Positions 17,804-26,641 of a stretch of 64,000 bases of DNA are shown here, piece after piece. The position numbers were made by a program, and so were the translations under genes. This DNA comes from Streptomyces hokutonensis (GTDB taxonomy: Bacteria > Actinomycetota > Actinomycetes > Streptomycetales > Streptomycetaceae), in assembly GCF_000376565.1 (NCBI RefSeq), contig NZ_BARG01000054.1, positions 89,341 through 153,340 of the forward strand, in the 5' to 3' direction. Numbering within the stretch: the first letter of the stretch is position 1; each line of letters starts with the position of its first letter. The notes beneath the pieces were generated by a model. The model was given only the letters and a program-made list of their open reading frames with translations. It had not been told where the DNA came from and ran no database searches.

Positions 17804-19348
17804 TCAGGAGCAGACGGTGCCGGCCGCAGGCACTTTTCCGTTCAGCAGATAGCCGTTCACCGCGCTTTGCACGCACTTGTTCTTGCTGTCGTACGCCCCG
17901 TGCCCCTGGCCCTTGTACGTCAGCTCGACCGCGACGCCTTTGCCCAGCGCGTCCACCATCTTCCGCGCGCCCTCGTACGGTGTGGCCGGGTCGCCGGTGT
18001 TGCCCACGACGAGGATCGGCGCCGAACCGGCCGCGCTCACGTCGGGATGGTCGGCGGCGCCGGGCACGGCCCAGTCGGTGCACGTGACCATGCCCCAGGC
18101 CAGGAAGTCCCCGAACAAGGGGGAGGCCGCCCGAAATTCGGGCAACTTCTGCTCCACGTAGTCGGCCGTGTAACGCGGCTTGTCGTCGGCGCAGTTGATG
18201 GCGACGTTCGCCGCAGTGATGTTGCTGTACTCGCCGTTCTCGCTGCGCCCGTTCATCGAGTCGGACAGCGCCATGAGGACCTTGCCGTCACCGCTGTAGG
18301 CCTGTTCGAGGCCCTCGATCAGGTACTCCCAGAAGTCCTTGGAGTACAGCGCCTGCGCGATGCCGTTGGTAGCGGCGGTCTGGGTCAGCTGGCGGGGGAA
18401 GATGCCCGGGATCGGCTTGCTATCGAGGCTCTTGAGCAGCTTCGCGATGCGGTCCTTGACGTCCTGCGCGGTGTCGCCGATCGGGCAGTCCGTGGCCTTC
18501 GACGTGCAGTCGTCGGCGAAGTTGTCGAGCGCCAGCTGGAAGCCCTTGGCCTGTCCCAGGGAGCCCTGTTCGGAGTTCTGGGTGGGGTCGACGACCGCGT
18601 CGAACACGGCGCGGCCCACGTGCTTGGGGAACAAGTGGGCGTAGACACCGCCGAGTTCGGTGCCGTAGGAGATGCCGAAGTAGTGCAGCTTGTCGTCGCC
18701 GAGGACCTGCCGCATCAGGTCCATGTCGCGGGCCGCGTCCGTGGTGCGCACCTGGGGGAGCATCTTCTTGGAGTTCTTCTCGCAGGCCGCGTTGAACTGC
18801 TTGGTGTTGGCCAGGAGCTTGGTCCGCTCGGCCGCGTTGTCCGGTGTGGCGTCCTGCTGGAAGTACTCGTCGAGCTGGGAGTCGCTCTCACACTTGACGC
18901 CGGCGCTGCGGCCGACGCCACGCGGGTCGAAGCTCACCAGGTCGTAGCGGGTGCGCAGGGTCGCGTAGTCCTCGCCGAACGCGGGCAGTGTGGTGACGCC
19001 CGAGCCGCCGGGGCCGCCGAAGTTGAAGACGAGCGACCCGATCCGCTTGTTCGCGGCACCACTGGCCTTCGCCCGGACCAGCGCGAGCCCGATGGTGTCG
19101 CCCTTGGGCTTGCTCCAGTCGAGCGGCGCCTTCATGGTGGCGCACTGCCACTTGCCGCCGTTCGGCAGCGGCGATGGCGCGGCGCCGCCGCCCTCCGACT
19201 CGGACGGGGCCGGGCAGTCCTTCCAGCTCAGCTTCTGGGCCGTCGGATCCTCGTCCTTGGAGTCGCTGTCGCAGCCCGCCAGCGTGGCGGACAGCAGGAC
19301 GACGGTGGCGGTCAGGGCAGCGGCACGCAGCCGGGAGGGGTTCGGCAT
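17804..19348 (-). CDS. Secreted S33 (tripeptidyl aminopeptidase-type) lipoprotein, paralogue
   Basis: A 514-residue S33 hydrolase, tandem paralogue of the previous gene. Lipoprotein signal MPNPSRLRAAALTATVVLLS leads to Cys after LAG. Nucleophile Ser227 in GISYGTELGG, the acid near ILVVGNTGDPATP, base in GQGHGAYD. Blocks such as ILVVGNTGDPATPYEGARKM are identical between the two proteins, while the N-terminal linkers differ. The ATG at 19348 opens the signal peptide; earlier starts would add a non-signal leader. The 137-bp gap to the downstream copy may allow separate expression. Function: extracellular release of short peptides from N-termini, possibly feeding the peptide importers. Confidence 0.9.
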   Translation of the reverse strand: MPNPSRLRAAALTATVVLLSATLAGCDSDSKDEDPTAQKLSWKDCPAPSESEGGGAAPSPLPNGGKWQCATMKAPLDWSKPKGDTIGLALVRAKASGAANKRIGSLVFNFGGPGGSGVTTLPAFGEDYATLRTRYDLVSFDPRGVGRSAGVKCESDSQLDEYFQQDATPDNAAERTKLLANTKQFNAACEKNSKKMLPQVRTTDAARDMDLMRQVLGDDKLHYFGISYGTELGGVYAHLFPKHVGRAVFDAVVDPTQNSEQGSLGQAKGFQLALDNFADDCTSKATDCPIGDTAQDVKDRIAKLLKSLDSKPIPGIFPRQLTQTAATNGIAQALYSKDFWEYLIEGLEQAYSGDGKVLMALSDSMNGRSENGEYSNITAANVAINCADDKPRYTADYVEQKLPEFRAASPLFGDFLAWGMVTCTDWAVPGAADHPDVSAAGSAPILVVGNTGDPATPYEGARKMVDALGKGVAVELTYKGQGHGAYDSKNKCVQSAVNGYLLNGKVPAAGTVCS

Positions 19349-19453
19349 GACCCCATCCTGAGGTCGTACACGACCGGGCGCTCGGGGCACGGGCCGTACG
19401 AGGTACGCACGCGCGCGTGCCCCATGTTCCTCATGTTCCTCCGTGGGCGTCCT

Positions 19454-22207
19454 CTACAGGGAGCCCTTGCGGGACAGGTGGTTGAAGAACAGCCAGCCCG
19501 GCAGCACCGGGATCCACAGCGTCAGCAGCCGGTACAGCAGCACCGCCGGAGCGGCGACCTCCTTGGGCAGGCCGACGGCGATCAGACCGAGCGTCAGGCT
19601 CGCCTCGACCGCGCCCACACCGCCGGGCGTCGGGGCCGCGGAACCGAGCGCGTTGCCCGCGAGGAAGACGACGGCGACGCTGGCCAGGCTGAGCGACGTC
19701 GACTGGTCGCCGAACGCGCGGATCGACGCGTCCAGGCACATCACGAAGCAGGCCGTCAGCAGCAGCATGCCGCCGATCCCGGTGACCAGCTTCTGCGGCC
19801 GCTGCAGCACGTCGAGCATGCGCGGGATGACACCCGCGAACAGCGACCGCACACGCGTGACGAGGAACTTCCGCAGGAACGGCACCGACGTCACCACGAG
19901 TACGAGCACCGCCACCGTCAACAGCCCGGCGATCACCGTCCTGGACGGCGACAGCGACGGCGTCTTCTCGGTGCCGGTCAGATAGCCGAACGACAGCAGC
20001 ATCAGGATGTGGCAGCCCAGGCCGAACAACTGCGACGCGCCCACACTCGCCACCGCGAGCCCGGGCCGCACCCCCGCACGCTGCAGGAAGCGTGTGTTCA
20101 GCGCGACACCGCCGACGGCGGCCGGCGCCACGATCTTCACGAACGAACCGGCGACCTGCGCCGCCACCGCCCGCAGGAACGGCACCCGCTCCGGCACGAA
20201 CCCCAGGAGGGCCATCGCCGCCGCGAAGTAGCTCAGTGCCGAGAACAGCACGGCCGCGGCCACCCAGCCCCACTGGGCGTTGGCGACGAGCGGTCCGAAC
20301 TCGATGTGCGTGAGCTGCGTCAGCAGGAAGTACGCGCCGATCGCACCGGCGATGAAACTGATCAGCGTCCGTGGCCGCACCCGCTCCAGACGAGCCGGCT
20401 CGACCGGCGCCTGCGGCCTGATCAACAGCACCTGGTGGCGGATCTGGGTCAGCAGATCCTCCTCGCGCGCCTCGTCCAGGGCATCGTCGATGGCCCGCTT
20501 CTCGGCCCGCTGCTCCGCCCGTACGGCCTTCTTGTCTGGCTTCTCGAGCACGGGCGCGGAGCCGCTCTCCGAGTGCGCCTCCGCGTGCGCCAGCCTGGTC
20601 TGCCGGGACGCCTCGAGGATCGCCTCGCGCTCCCGCTGGGCCCGCTCCCGGGACAGTCGCCGCAGCGTCGCGCGCGTGGAGCGCGACAGCGCGATGGGCT
20701 GGAGCATCGGCAGACAGTCGGCAACGGCGTCGGGGCCGAGGACGCCGACCGCCGACGCCACCGCGCGCTCGGCGCCCACCCGCAGCCCGAGCGTCGTCAC
20801 CAACTGGGCGACGTCCATGCGCAGCAGCAGCTCACCGGCCGCGATCTCGCCGCCCCGCAGGTCGGTCAGGATCACCGTGCCGGAACGATCCACCAGAATC
20901 GCGTCACCGGCGAGCCTGCGGTGGGCGATGCGCCGTGACTGCAACGCCTGCACCTGGTGCCAGGTCAGGCGCAGCAGGTCGTCGGTGATCTCCTCGTCCG
21001 CGAGCGAGTCGAGCGTGCGTCCGCCGGTGTGCTCGTAGACGAGCATGACGGCGTCCGGGCCGAGTTCCGAGGTCGCGATCAGCTTGGGGGCGTTGGCCCC
21101 GGCCGCGATCGCCGCGTAGGCGAGCAGGGCCTCCTGCTCCAGCGCCTGGCGCAGCGACTGGAGGCTGCTGCGGGTCGCGAAGCCCCGGAGCGTCAGATTG
21201 CGCCACGCGCGGTAGAAGAAGCCCTGGGCCTGCTGTTCGCGGTCGACCACGGTGACGTCCAGCGGTGGACCGTCCTCCAGGGTGACGAAGTAGCGTCGGC
21301 CGCGATCGCCGTTCTCGGTGTCGACGGCCTCCTCGCGGGCCGCGCCCACGGGGTGGAAGCCGACCGTCCGCAGGCCCGCCATCAGCGTCCGCCCGGTGGG
21401 ACGGACGTTCGGGGAGCCCACCGCGTACAGCGTCCCGTAGGCCACGGTCCAGCCGATCAGCACCGTCAGGATGATCGAGAACGGGGTCGTGTACCCGGTG
21501 ACCAGCATCGAGAAGGCGTCTAGCAGCAGCACGATCCACAGCACGGAGCGCCAGCGCGGCCTCCGGGACATGCCTACGGCCGTCATATAGGCGATGACGG
21601 GCGCCAGATAGCCGTGCACCGGGTCGGTGAGCGCGTGAATGTCGCCGGGGGAGGGCTGGGTGAGCGCCTCCTGGATGGACCCCGGGGCGGCCTTGGCGAC
21701 CCACAGATCCGTGGCGAGTGTCACTCCGTGCGCGAGGACCGCCGCGAGCACGCCGTCGGCGATGCGCAGCCCGTCGCGCTTGATCAGCCGCTCGATCGCG
21801 AAGGCGACCGGCACCAACAGGATGGCGATGCTCGACGCCAGTCCCGCGAGCTTGATCAGCAGGTCGGGCGCCTGGCCGGTGCCCTTGTTGATGTCCTGTT
21901 CGAGCCCCGAGGTCGTGCCGTGCGCGAACGCGGCGATCGCGAGCAGTACGACGATCGCGAGAACGCCCACCAGGAGGCGCATGAGATCGGAAGGGCGGTG
22001 CACGCGCGCGGGGAGGAGTGGTTCGTCGCCCTCGACCTCTTCCGCGTGCGTGTCGTCGCAGTCGTCGAGGCCGGGCGTGGGGTCGGACGCGGGCGCTTCG
22101 ACGGGGCCCTCCGAGGGGTCCTGCTCGTGCGTTTCGGCGGTGTCCGGGCGCGACGCAGCGTCAGAGGTGCCCTCCGCGTCTTCGGGGTGCACACCCTGCT
22201 GCTTCAT
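19454..22207 (-). CDS. Pseudokinase-LPG synthase-type membrane protein
   Basis: A 917-residue membrane protein. Layout: acidic N-terminus (1-75), a membrane block with about five to six helices, a soluble kinase-like region (about 290-530), a charged coiled segment (about 540-610), then the LPG-synthase/UPF0104 flippase-like domain with about seven helices (620-917). In the kinase-like region the catalytic loop reads HRRLAGDA (429-436) instead of HRDLxxxN and the metal site DLR (449-451) instead of DFG, so it is probably a pseudokinase. ATG at 22207 follows AAGAAGAG; the GTG eight codons earlier has no ribosome site. The substrate may be a lipid-linked molecule moved across the membrane; the exact role is unknown. 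Confidence 0.8.
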   Translation of the reverse strand: MKQQGVHPEDAEGTSDAASRPDTAETHEQDPSEGPVEAPASDPTPGLDDCDDTHAEEVEGDEPLLPARVHRPSDLMRLLVGVLAIVVLLAIAAFAHGTTSGLEQDINKGTGQAPDLLIKLAGLASSIAILLVPVAFAIERLIKRDGLRIADGVLAAVLAHGVTLATDLWVAKAAPGSIQEALTQPSPGDIHALTDPVHGYLAPVIAYMTAVGMSRRPRWRSVLWIVLLLDAFSMLVTGYTTPFSIILTVLIGWTVAYGTLYAVGSPNVRPTGRTLMAGLRTVGFHPVGAAREEAVDTENGDRGRRYFVTLEDGPPLDVTVVDREQQAQGFFYRAWRNLTLRGFATRSSLQSLRQALEQEALLAYAAIAAGANAPKLIATSELGPDAVMLVYEHTGGRTLDSLADEEITDDLLRLTWHQVQALQSRRIAHRRLAGDAILVDRSGTVILTDLRGGEIAAGELLLRMDVAQLVTTLGLRVGAERAVASAVGVLGPDAVADCLPMLQPIALSRSTRATLRRLSRERAQREREAILEASRQTRLAHAEAHSESGSAPVLEKPDKKAVRAEQRAEKRAIDDALDEAREEDLLTQIRHQVLLIRPQAPVEPARLERVRPRTLISFIAGAIGAYFLLTQLTHIEFGPLVANAQWGWVAAAVLFSALSYFAAAMALLGFVPERVPFLRAVAAQVAGSFVKIVAPAAVGGVALNTRFLQRAGVRPGLAVASVGASQLFGLGCHILMLLSFGYLTGTEKTPSLSPSRTVIAGLLTVAVLVLVVTSVPFLRKFLVTRVRSLFAGVIPRMLDVLQRPQKLVTGIGGMLLLTACFVMCLDASIRAFGDQSTSLSLASVAVVFLAGNALGSAAPTPGGVGAVEASLTLGLIAVGLPKEVAAPAVLLYRLLTLWIPVLPGWLFFNHLSRKGSL

Positions 22208-22393
22208 CGTCTCTTCTTGATCTCGTATCACCTGTCACCGCCCGCACGATGGTGGCATGCCCCACCGACACACGGGGGCATCAGGGTGCAAATGCGGGGG
22301 CGCACAGTCTGCCCCAAGCGCCGCTCCGGGGCGAGGGATACGCAGAGTCGCCAGCGCGTCGCGTTGTCGGTGGCGTGCGGCAGGATGGGGCGG

Positions 22394-22780
22394 ATGAGCG
22401 AGCAGAGCCTTCCGGACGACACCGGCCCGGAGCACGCGGACGCGCTGCCCGAGTACGCGGAGCGGGTCCTCGACGTGGCCGAACGGATTCCGCCCGGGCG
22501 CGTCATGACGTACGGCGACGTCGCCGAATGGCTGGAGGAGGGCGGGCCGCGCCAGGTCGGCCGGGTGATGGCCCTCTACGGAGGAGCCGTCGAGTGGTGG
22601 CGCGTCGTCCGCGCGGACGGCGTGCTGCTCCCAGGCCACGAACTGGAGGCCCTCGCCCGCTACCGCGAGGAGGGCACCCCCCTGAAGGAGGCCAGCAGGG
22701 CCGCCGAGGGCCACCTGCCGCGCCTCGACATGAAACGGGCGCGATGGGACGGCGGCGAGCGCGCGGACGGTCACACCTGA
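22394..22780 (+). CDS. Alkyltransferase-like (MGMT-fold) DNA-binding protein
   Basis: A 128-residue protein with the MGMT DNA-binding domain: IPPGRVMTYGDVAEWL and the recognition segment GPRQVGRVMALYG. The active-site PCHR of true O6-alkylguanine transferases is replaced by VEWWRVVRADG, with no cysteine, so it should bind alkylated guanine and flag it for nucleotide excision repair rather than repair it directly. It precedes adnA and corresponds in position to Rv3204. ATG at 22394 is preferred over 22385 because AGGA lies about nine bases before it. The 186-bp gap to the divergent membrane protein gene probably holds both promoters. Confidence 0.88.
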   Translation: MSEQSLPDDTGPEHADALPEYAERVLDVAERIPPGRVMTYGDVAEWLEEGGPRQVGRVMALYGGAVEWWRVVRADGVLLPGHELEALARYREEGTPLKEASRAAEGHLPRLDMKRARWDGGERADGHT

Positions 22781-23037
22781 CAGCTTCCGCCATCGGACCC
22801 GCCCCGGTGCGGCCTGTGGCCCGTACGGGGGAAACGGGGCACGTCCGTGGCATGCCGTACGTTCGAGGGGCGAGGGACACACGGGTCGTGAGAGCCGCGG
22901 GGGAAGAAGCAGAAGTCCCGCTCCCGTACGACCCGTCGGCGTAGCGTCGGCTGCACGCGTCCCCCTCACCCCGCTGCCACCGACCTCGACGCGCGGCAGC
23001 CTGCCAACCAGTACACCCACCAGGACCGGCGAACCAC

Positions 23038-26000
23038 GTGAGCTCCTCTTCCTCCACCAGGCGCCTGTCGCACCCCCAGGTGCGACAGGGGAACCGTGGC
23101 GCTTACCGACTGGTGCGTACCCCGCCGACCCGGCCGGCTCCCCCTCACCTGGACGCGCCACAGCGCTCGGTGGTTGACCATGAGGCCGGTCCGCTGCTCG
23201 TCCTCGCAGGTCCCGGCACCGGCAAGACCACCATCCTCGTGGAGTCCGTCGCGGCCCGCGTCGCCCGGGGAGGTGACCCCGCGCGGATCCTCGTGCTGAC
23301 GTTCAGCCGCAAGGCCGCCGTCGAGCTGCGCGACCGCATGGCCCTGCGCATCGGCGCCGCCCGCGCGCCCCGGGCCACCACCTTCCACTCGTTCTGCTAC
23401 GCCCTGGTCCGCGCCCACCAGGACAGCGAACTGTTCGTCGAGCCCCTACGGCTGCTGTCCGGCCCCGAACAGGACGTCGCCGTACGCGAACTGCTCGCGG
23501 GCCAGCCCGGCCTGGAGCGGCTCGGCCTCGCGCACGTGCGCTGGCCGGACGAACTGCGGGCCTGCCTCACCACCCGCGGCTTCGCCGACGAGGTCCGCGC
23601 GGTCCTCGCCCGCAGCCGCGAACTCGGCCTCGGCCCTGACGCCCTCGACGCCTTCGCCCGCCGCATCGGCCGCCCCGACTGGCGGGCGGCCGCCGCCTTC
23701 CTCGCCGAGTACCTCGACGTACTCGACCTCCAAGGAGTGCTCGACTACGCGGAACTGGTCCACCGCGCGGTGCTCCTCGCCCACCGCCCCGAGGCCGCCG
23801 AACGGCTCGCCGCCCAGTACGACGCCGTGTACGTGGACGAGTACCAGGACACCGACCCGGCCCAGGTACGACTGCTGCACGCCCTCGCCGGCGGCGGCCG
23901 CACCCTCGTCGCCTTCGGCGACCCCGACCAGTCGATCTACACGTTCCGGGGCGCCGACGTGAACGGCATCCTGGACTTCCCGAGCGCCTTCCCGCGCGCG
24001 GACGGCCGCCCCGCCCCCGTAGAGGTGCTCCGGACCTCCCGCCGCTCCGGCGCCACCCTGCTGACCGCCACCCGCCTGCTGACCCAGCGCATGCCCCTGA
24101 CCCGGCTCCCGGCCCAGAAGGTGCGCGCCCACCGCGAGTTGTCCCCGGTGCGCGACGGCGGACGCGTCGAGGTGTACACGTATCCGACCCCCGGCACGGA
24201 GCTGGACAACATCGCCGACATCCTCCGCAGGGCACACCTGGAGGACGGCGTCCCCTGGAACGACATGGCCGTCCTGGTGCGCGCCGGCTCCCGGACGATC
24301 CCCACGGTCCGCCGCGCCCTCACGGCGGCGGGCGTCCCCCTGGACATCGACGGCGACGATCTGCCGCTCCGGCACGAGCCGGCGGTGGCCCCCCTGCTGA
24401 CGGCGCTGCGGGCGGTCGCCACGGCGGAGGCGTCGGTACGCCCCGAGGACGACACCGAGGCCGTAGAGGCCCAGGCGGAGGCCGACGACGCGGACGCTGA
24501 GGCGGAAGCCGACGGCGTGGACATTGCTGCGGAAGCGGAAGCCGAACGCGTGGACGTCGCTGCGGAAGCGGAAACGGAAGCCGGCGACGAGCAGACATCG
24601 ACGGAAGCCGCCTCCGAAGAGCGGCCCGCTTCCGAAGAGCCGCCCGCCTCCGCCCCCTCCTGGCTCGACACCGAGACCGCCCTCACCCTGCTCGCCTCCC
24701 CCCTCGCCGCCATGGACGCCGCCGACCTGCGCCGCCTGGGCCGTGCCCTGCGCGAGGAGGAGCGGGCCGGGGGCAACCCCGTGCCGCCGCCGTCCGACGA
24801 GCTGCTCGCGCGGGCGCTCGCCGAGCCGGAGCGGCTGGTCGCGCACGACCCCACGTACGCGCGTGGCGCTCAGCGCCTGGGCGCGCTGCTGCGCAAGGCG
24901 CGCGAACGCCTGGCGGGCGGCGGTACGGCCGAGGAGGCGCTGTGGGACCTCTGGCAGGGCACGCCGTGGCCCGGGCGCCTGGAGCGGGCCACCCTGCGCG
25001 GCGGCGCGGCCGGGCGCAACGCGGACCGGGACCTGGACGCCGTCTGCGCGCTGTTCGCGACGGCGGCCCGCGCGGAAGAGCGCACCGGTGGCCGCGGCGC
25101 CCTCAACTTCCTGGAGGAGATCGACGCCGAGGACATCGCCGCCGACACCCTCACCCGGCGTGCCGTACGCCCCGACGCCGTACGCCTGATGACCGCGCAC
25201 CGCTCCAAGGGCCTGGAGTGGCGTCTGGTCGTCGTGGCCGGTGTCCAGGAGGGCCTGTGGCCGGACCTGCGCCGCCGCGGCTCGCTCCTGGAGGCGGACC
25301 GCATCGGCCGCGACGGACTCGCCGAACCGCTCACCCCGGGAGCCTTGCTCGCCGAGGAACGCCGCCTGTTCTACGTCGCCGCCACACGCGCGCGTGAACG
25401 CCTCGTCGTCACCGCCGTGAAGGCACCCGCCGACGACGGCGACCAGCCCTCCCGCTTCCTCACCGAACTCGGCGTCGAGCCCAAGGACGTCACAGGGCGT
25501 CCGCGCCGACCGCTGTCCGTCGCCGCGCTGGTCGCCGAGCTGCGCGCCACGACCGTCGACCCGCGCGTGTCCGACACCCTCAGGGAGGCCGCCGCGCGGA
25601 GGCTGGCCCGGCTGGCCGCGCTCGCCGACGACGACGGCCGCCCGCTGGTCCCGTCCGCGCACCCGTACCGCTGGTGGGGCATGTTCGAGCCGACCGAGAG
25701 CAAGGTGCCGCTGCGCGACCGCGACCAGCCCGTCGTGCTCTCCGGAAGCGCGCTCGACCAGCTCGCCAACACCTGCGCCCTGCAATGGTTCCTGGGCCGC
25801 GAGGTGAAGGCAGACGCCCCCGCGACCGCCGCCCAGGGCTTCGGGAACGTGGTGCACGTCTTGGCCGACGAGGTCGCCTCCGGACGCACCCCCGCCGACC
25901 TGGCCGTCCTCATGGAGCGGCTCGACACCGTGTGGAACGCGCTCGCCTTCGACGCGCCCTGGAAGTCTGCGCAGGAGAAGGACAACGCGCGCGTGGCGCT

Positions 26001-26541
26001 CGAGCGCTTCCTGAAGTGGCACGTCGACTCCAACAGTCTCCGCGCCGGCCGCACCCCGGTCGCCAGCGAGCACGACTTCGACGTCACCCTCGAAGCGGGC
26101 GACTACGAGGTGCGCATCCGCGGCTCCATGGACCGCGTCGAGACGGACCACGAAGGGCGCGCCTACGTCGTCGACTTCAAGACCGGCAAGCAGACGCCGA
26201 CCGCCCGCGAGGTGGAACGCCACCCCCAGCTCGCCGTCTACCAACTCGCCGTCCAGGAAGGCGCCGTGGACGACGCCTTCGACGGAGTGCGCCCCGAACC
26301 GGGCGGCGCCGAACTCGTCCAGCTGCGCCAGGGCGCCGCTGTACGGGACGGCGGCGAGACCCTGCCCAAGGTGCAGGCCCAGGAGCCTCTGGAGGGGGAG
26401 TGGGCCGGTGAACTGCTGGCCACGGCGGCCGGCAAGGTCCTCGACGAACGGTTCACGCCGAAGACCGGCCAGCACTGTACGCACTGCGCGTTCCGGGCCT
26501 CGTGCAGCGCGCGGCCCGAGGGGCGGCACGTGGTCGAGTAG
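23038..26541 (+). CDS. adnA: Helicase-nuclease subunit AdnA
   Basis: A 1167-residue UvrD-type motor with a C-terminal RecB-like nuclease. Walker A GPGTGKTT (58-65), DEYQD (267-271), GDPDQSIYTFRG, AHRSKGLEW and VAATRARERL are the SF1 motifs. The nuclease has DFKTGK with Asp1046 and Lys1048, and Cys913 with C1147-x2-C1150-x5-C1156 form an iron-sulfur staple as in AddB-type nucleases. About residues 462-541 are an Ala/Glu/Asp-rich repetitive insert in the motor. With AdnB it would resect double-strand breaks, the mycobacterial role of AdnAB. GTG at 23038; a weak AGGA lies upstream, so the start could be later. Confidence 0.88.
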   Translation: MSSSSSTRRLSHPQVRQGNRGAYRLVRTPPTRPAPPHLDAPQRSVVDHEAGPLLVLAGPGTGKTTILVESVAARVARGGDPARILVLTFSRKAAVELRDRMALRIGAARAPRATTFHSFCYALVRAHQDSELFVEPLRLLSGPEQDVAVRELLAGQPGLERLGLAHVRWPDELRACLTTRGFADEVRAVLARSRELGLGPDALDAFARRIGRPDWRAAAAFLAEYLDVLDLQGVLDYAELVHRAVLLAHRPEAAERLAAQYDAVYVDEYQDTDPAQVRLLHALAGGGRTLVAFGDPDQSIYTFRGADVNGILDFPSAFPRADGRPAPVEVLRTSRRSGATLLTATRLLTQRMPLTRLPAQKVRAHRELSPVRDGGRVEVYTYPTPGTELDNIADILRRAHLEDGVPWNDMAVLVRAGSRTIPTVRRALTAAGVPLDIDGDDLPLRHEPAVAPLLTALRAVATAEASVRPEDDTEAVEAQAEADDADAEAEADGVDIAAEAEAERVDVAAEAETEAGDEQTSTEAASEERPASEEPPASAPSWLDTETALTLLASPLAAMDAADLRRLGRALREEERAGGNPVPPPSDELLARALAEPERLVAHDPTYARGAQRLGALLRKARERLAGGGTAEEALWDLWQGTPWPGRLERATLRGGAAGRNADRDLDAVCALFATAARAEERTGGRGALNFLEEIDAEDIAADTLTRRAVRPDAVRLMTAHRSKGLEWRLVVVAGVQEGLWPDLRRRGSLLEADRIGRDGLAEPLTPGALLAEERRLFYVAATRARERLVVTAVKAPADDGDQPSRFLTELGVEPKDVTGRPRRPLSVAALVAELRATTVDPRVSDTLREAAARRLARLAALADDDGRPLVPSAHPYRWWGMFEPTESKVPLRDRDQPVVLSGSALDQLANTCALQWFLGREVKADAPATAAQGFGNVVHVLADEVASGRTPADLAVLMERLDTVWNALAFDAPWKSAQEKDNARVALERFLKWHVDSNSLRAGRTPVASEHDFDVTLEAGDYEVRIRGSMDRVETDHEGRAYVVDFKTGKQTPTAREVERHPQLAVYQLAVQEGAVDDAFDGVRPEPGGAELVQLRQGAAVRDGGETLPKVQAQEPLEGEWAGELLATAAGKVLDERFTPKTGQHCTHCAFRASCSARPEGRHVVE

Positions 26542-26641
26542 CGCGCGTGACACATCGCACCACATGTGCTGACCTGCGCTTCTTCTTCCCCCGAGGGCGA
26601 TTGGTCCTCGACTGTCAGTGGCCGCCGCTAGCCTCTCCGAC

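Noticed and set aside
17756..20938. A 1060-codon plus-strand frame over the S33 peptidases
   Set aside because: Antisense shadow; the minus-strand genes have signal peptides, GISYG and family motifs.
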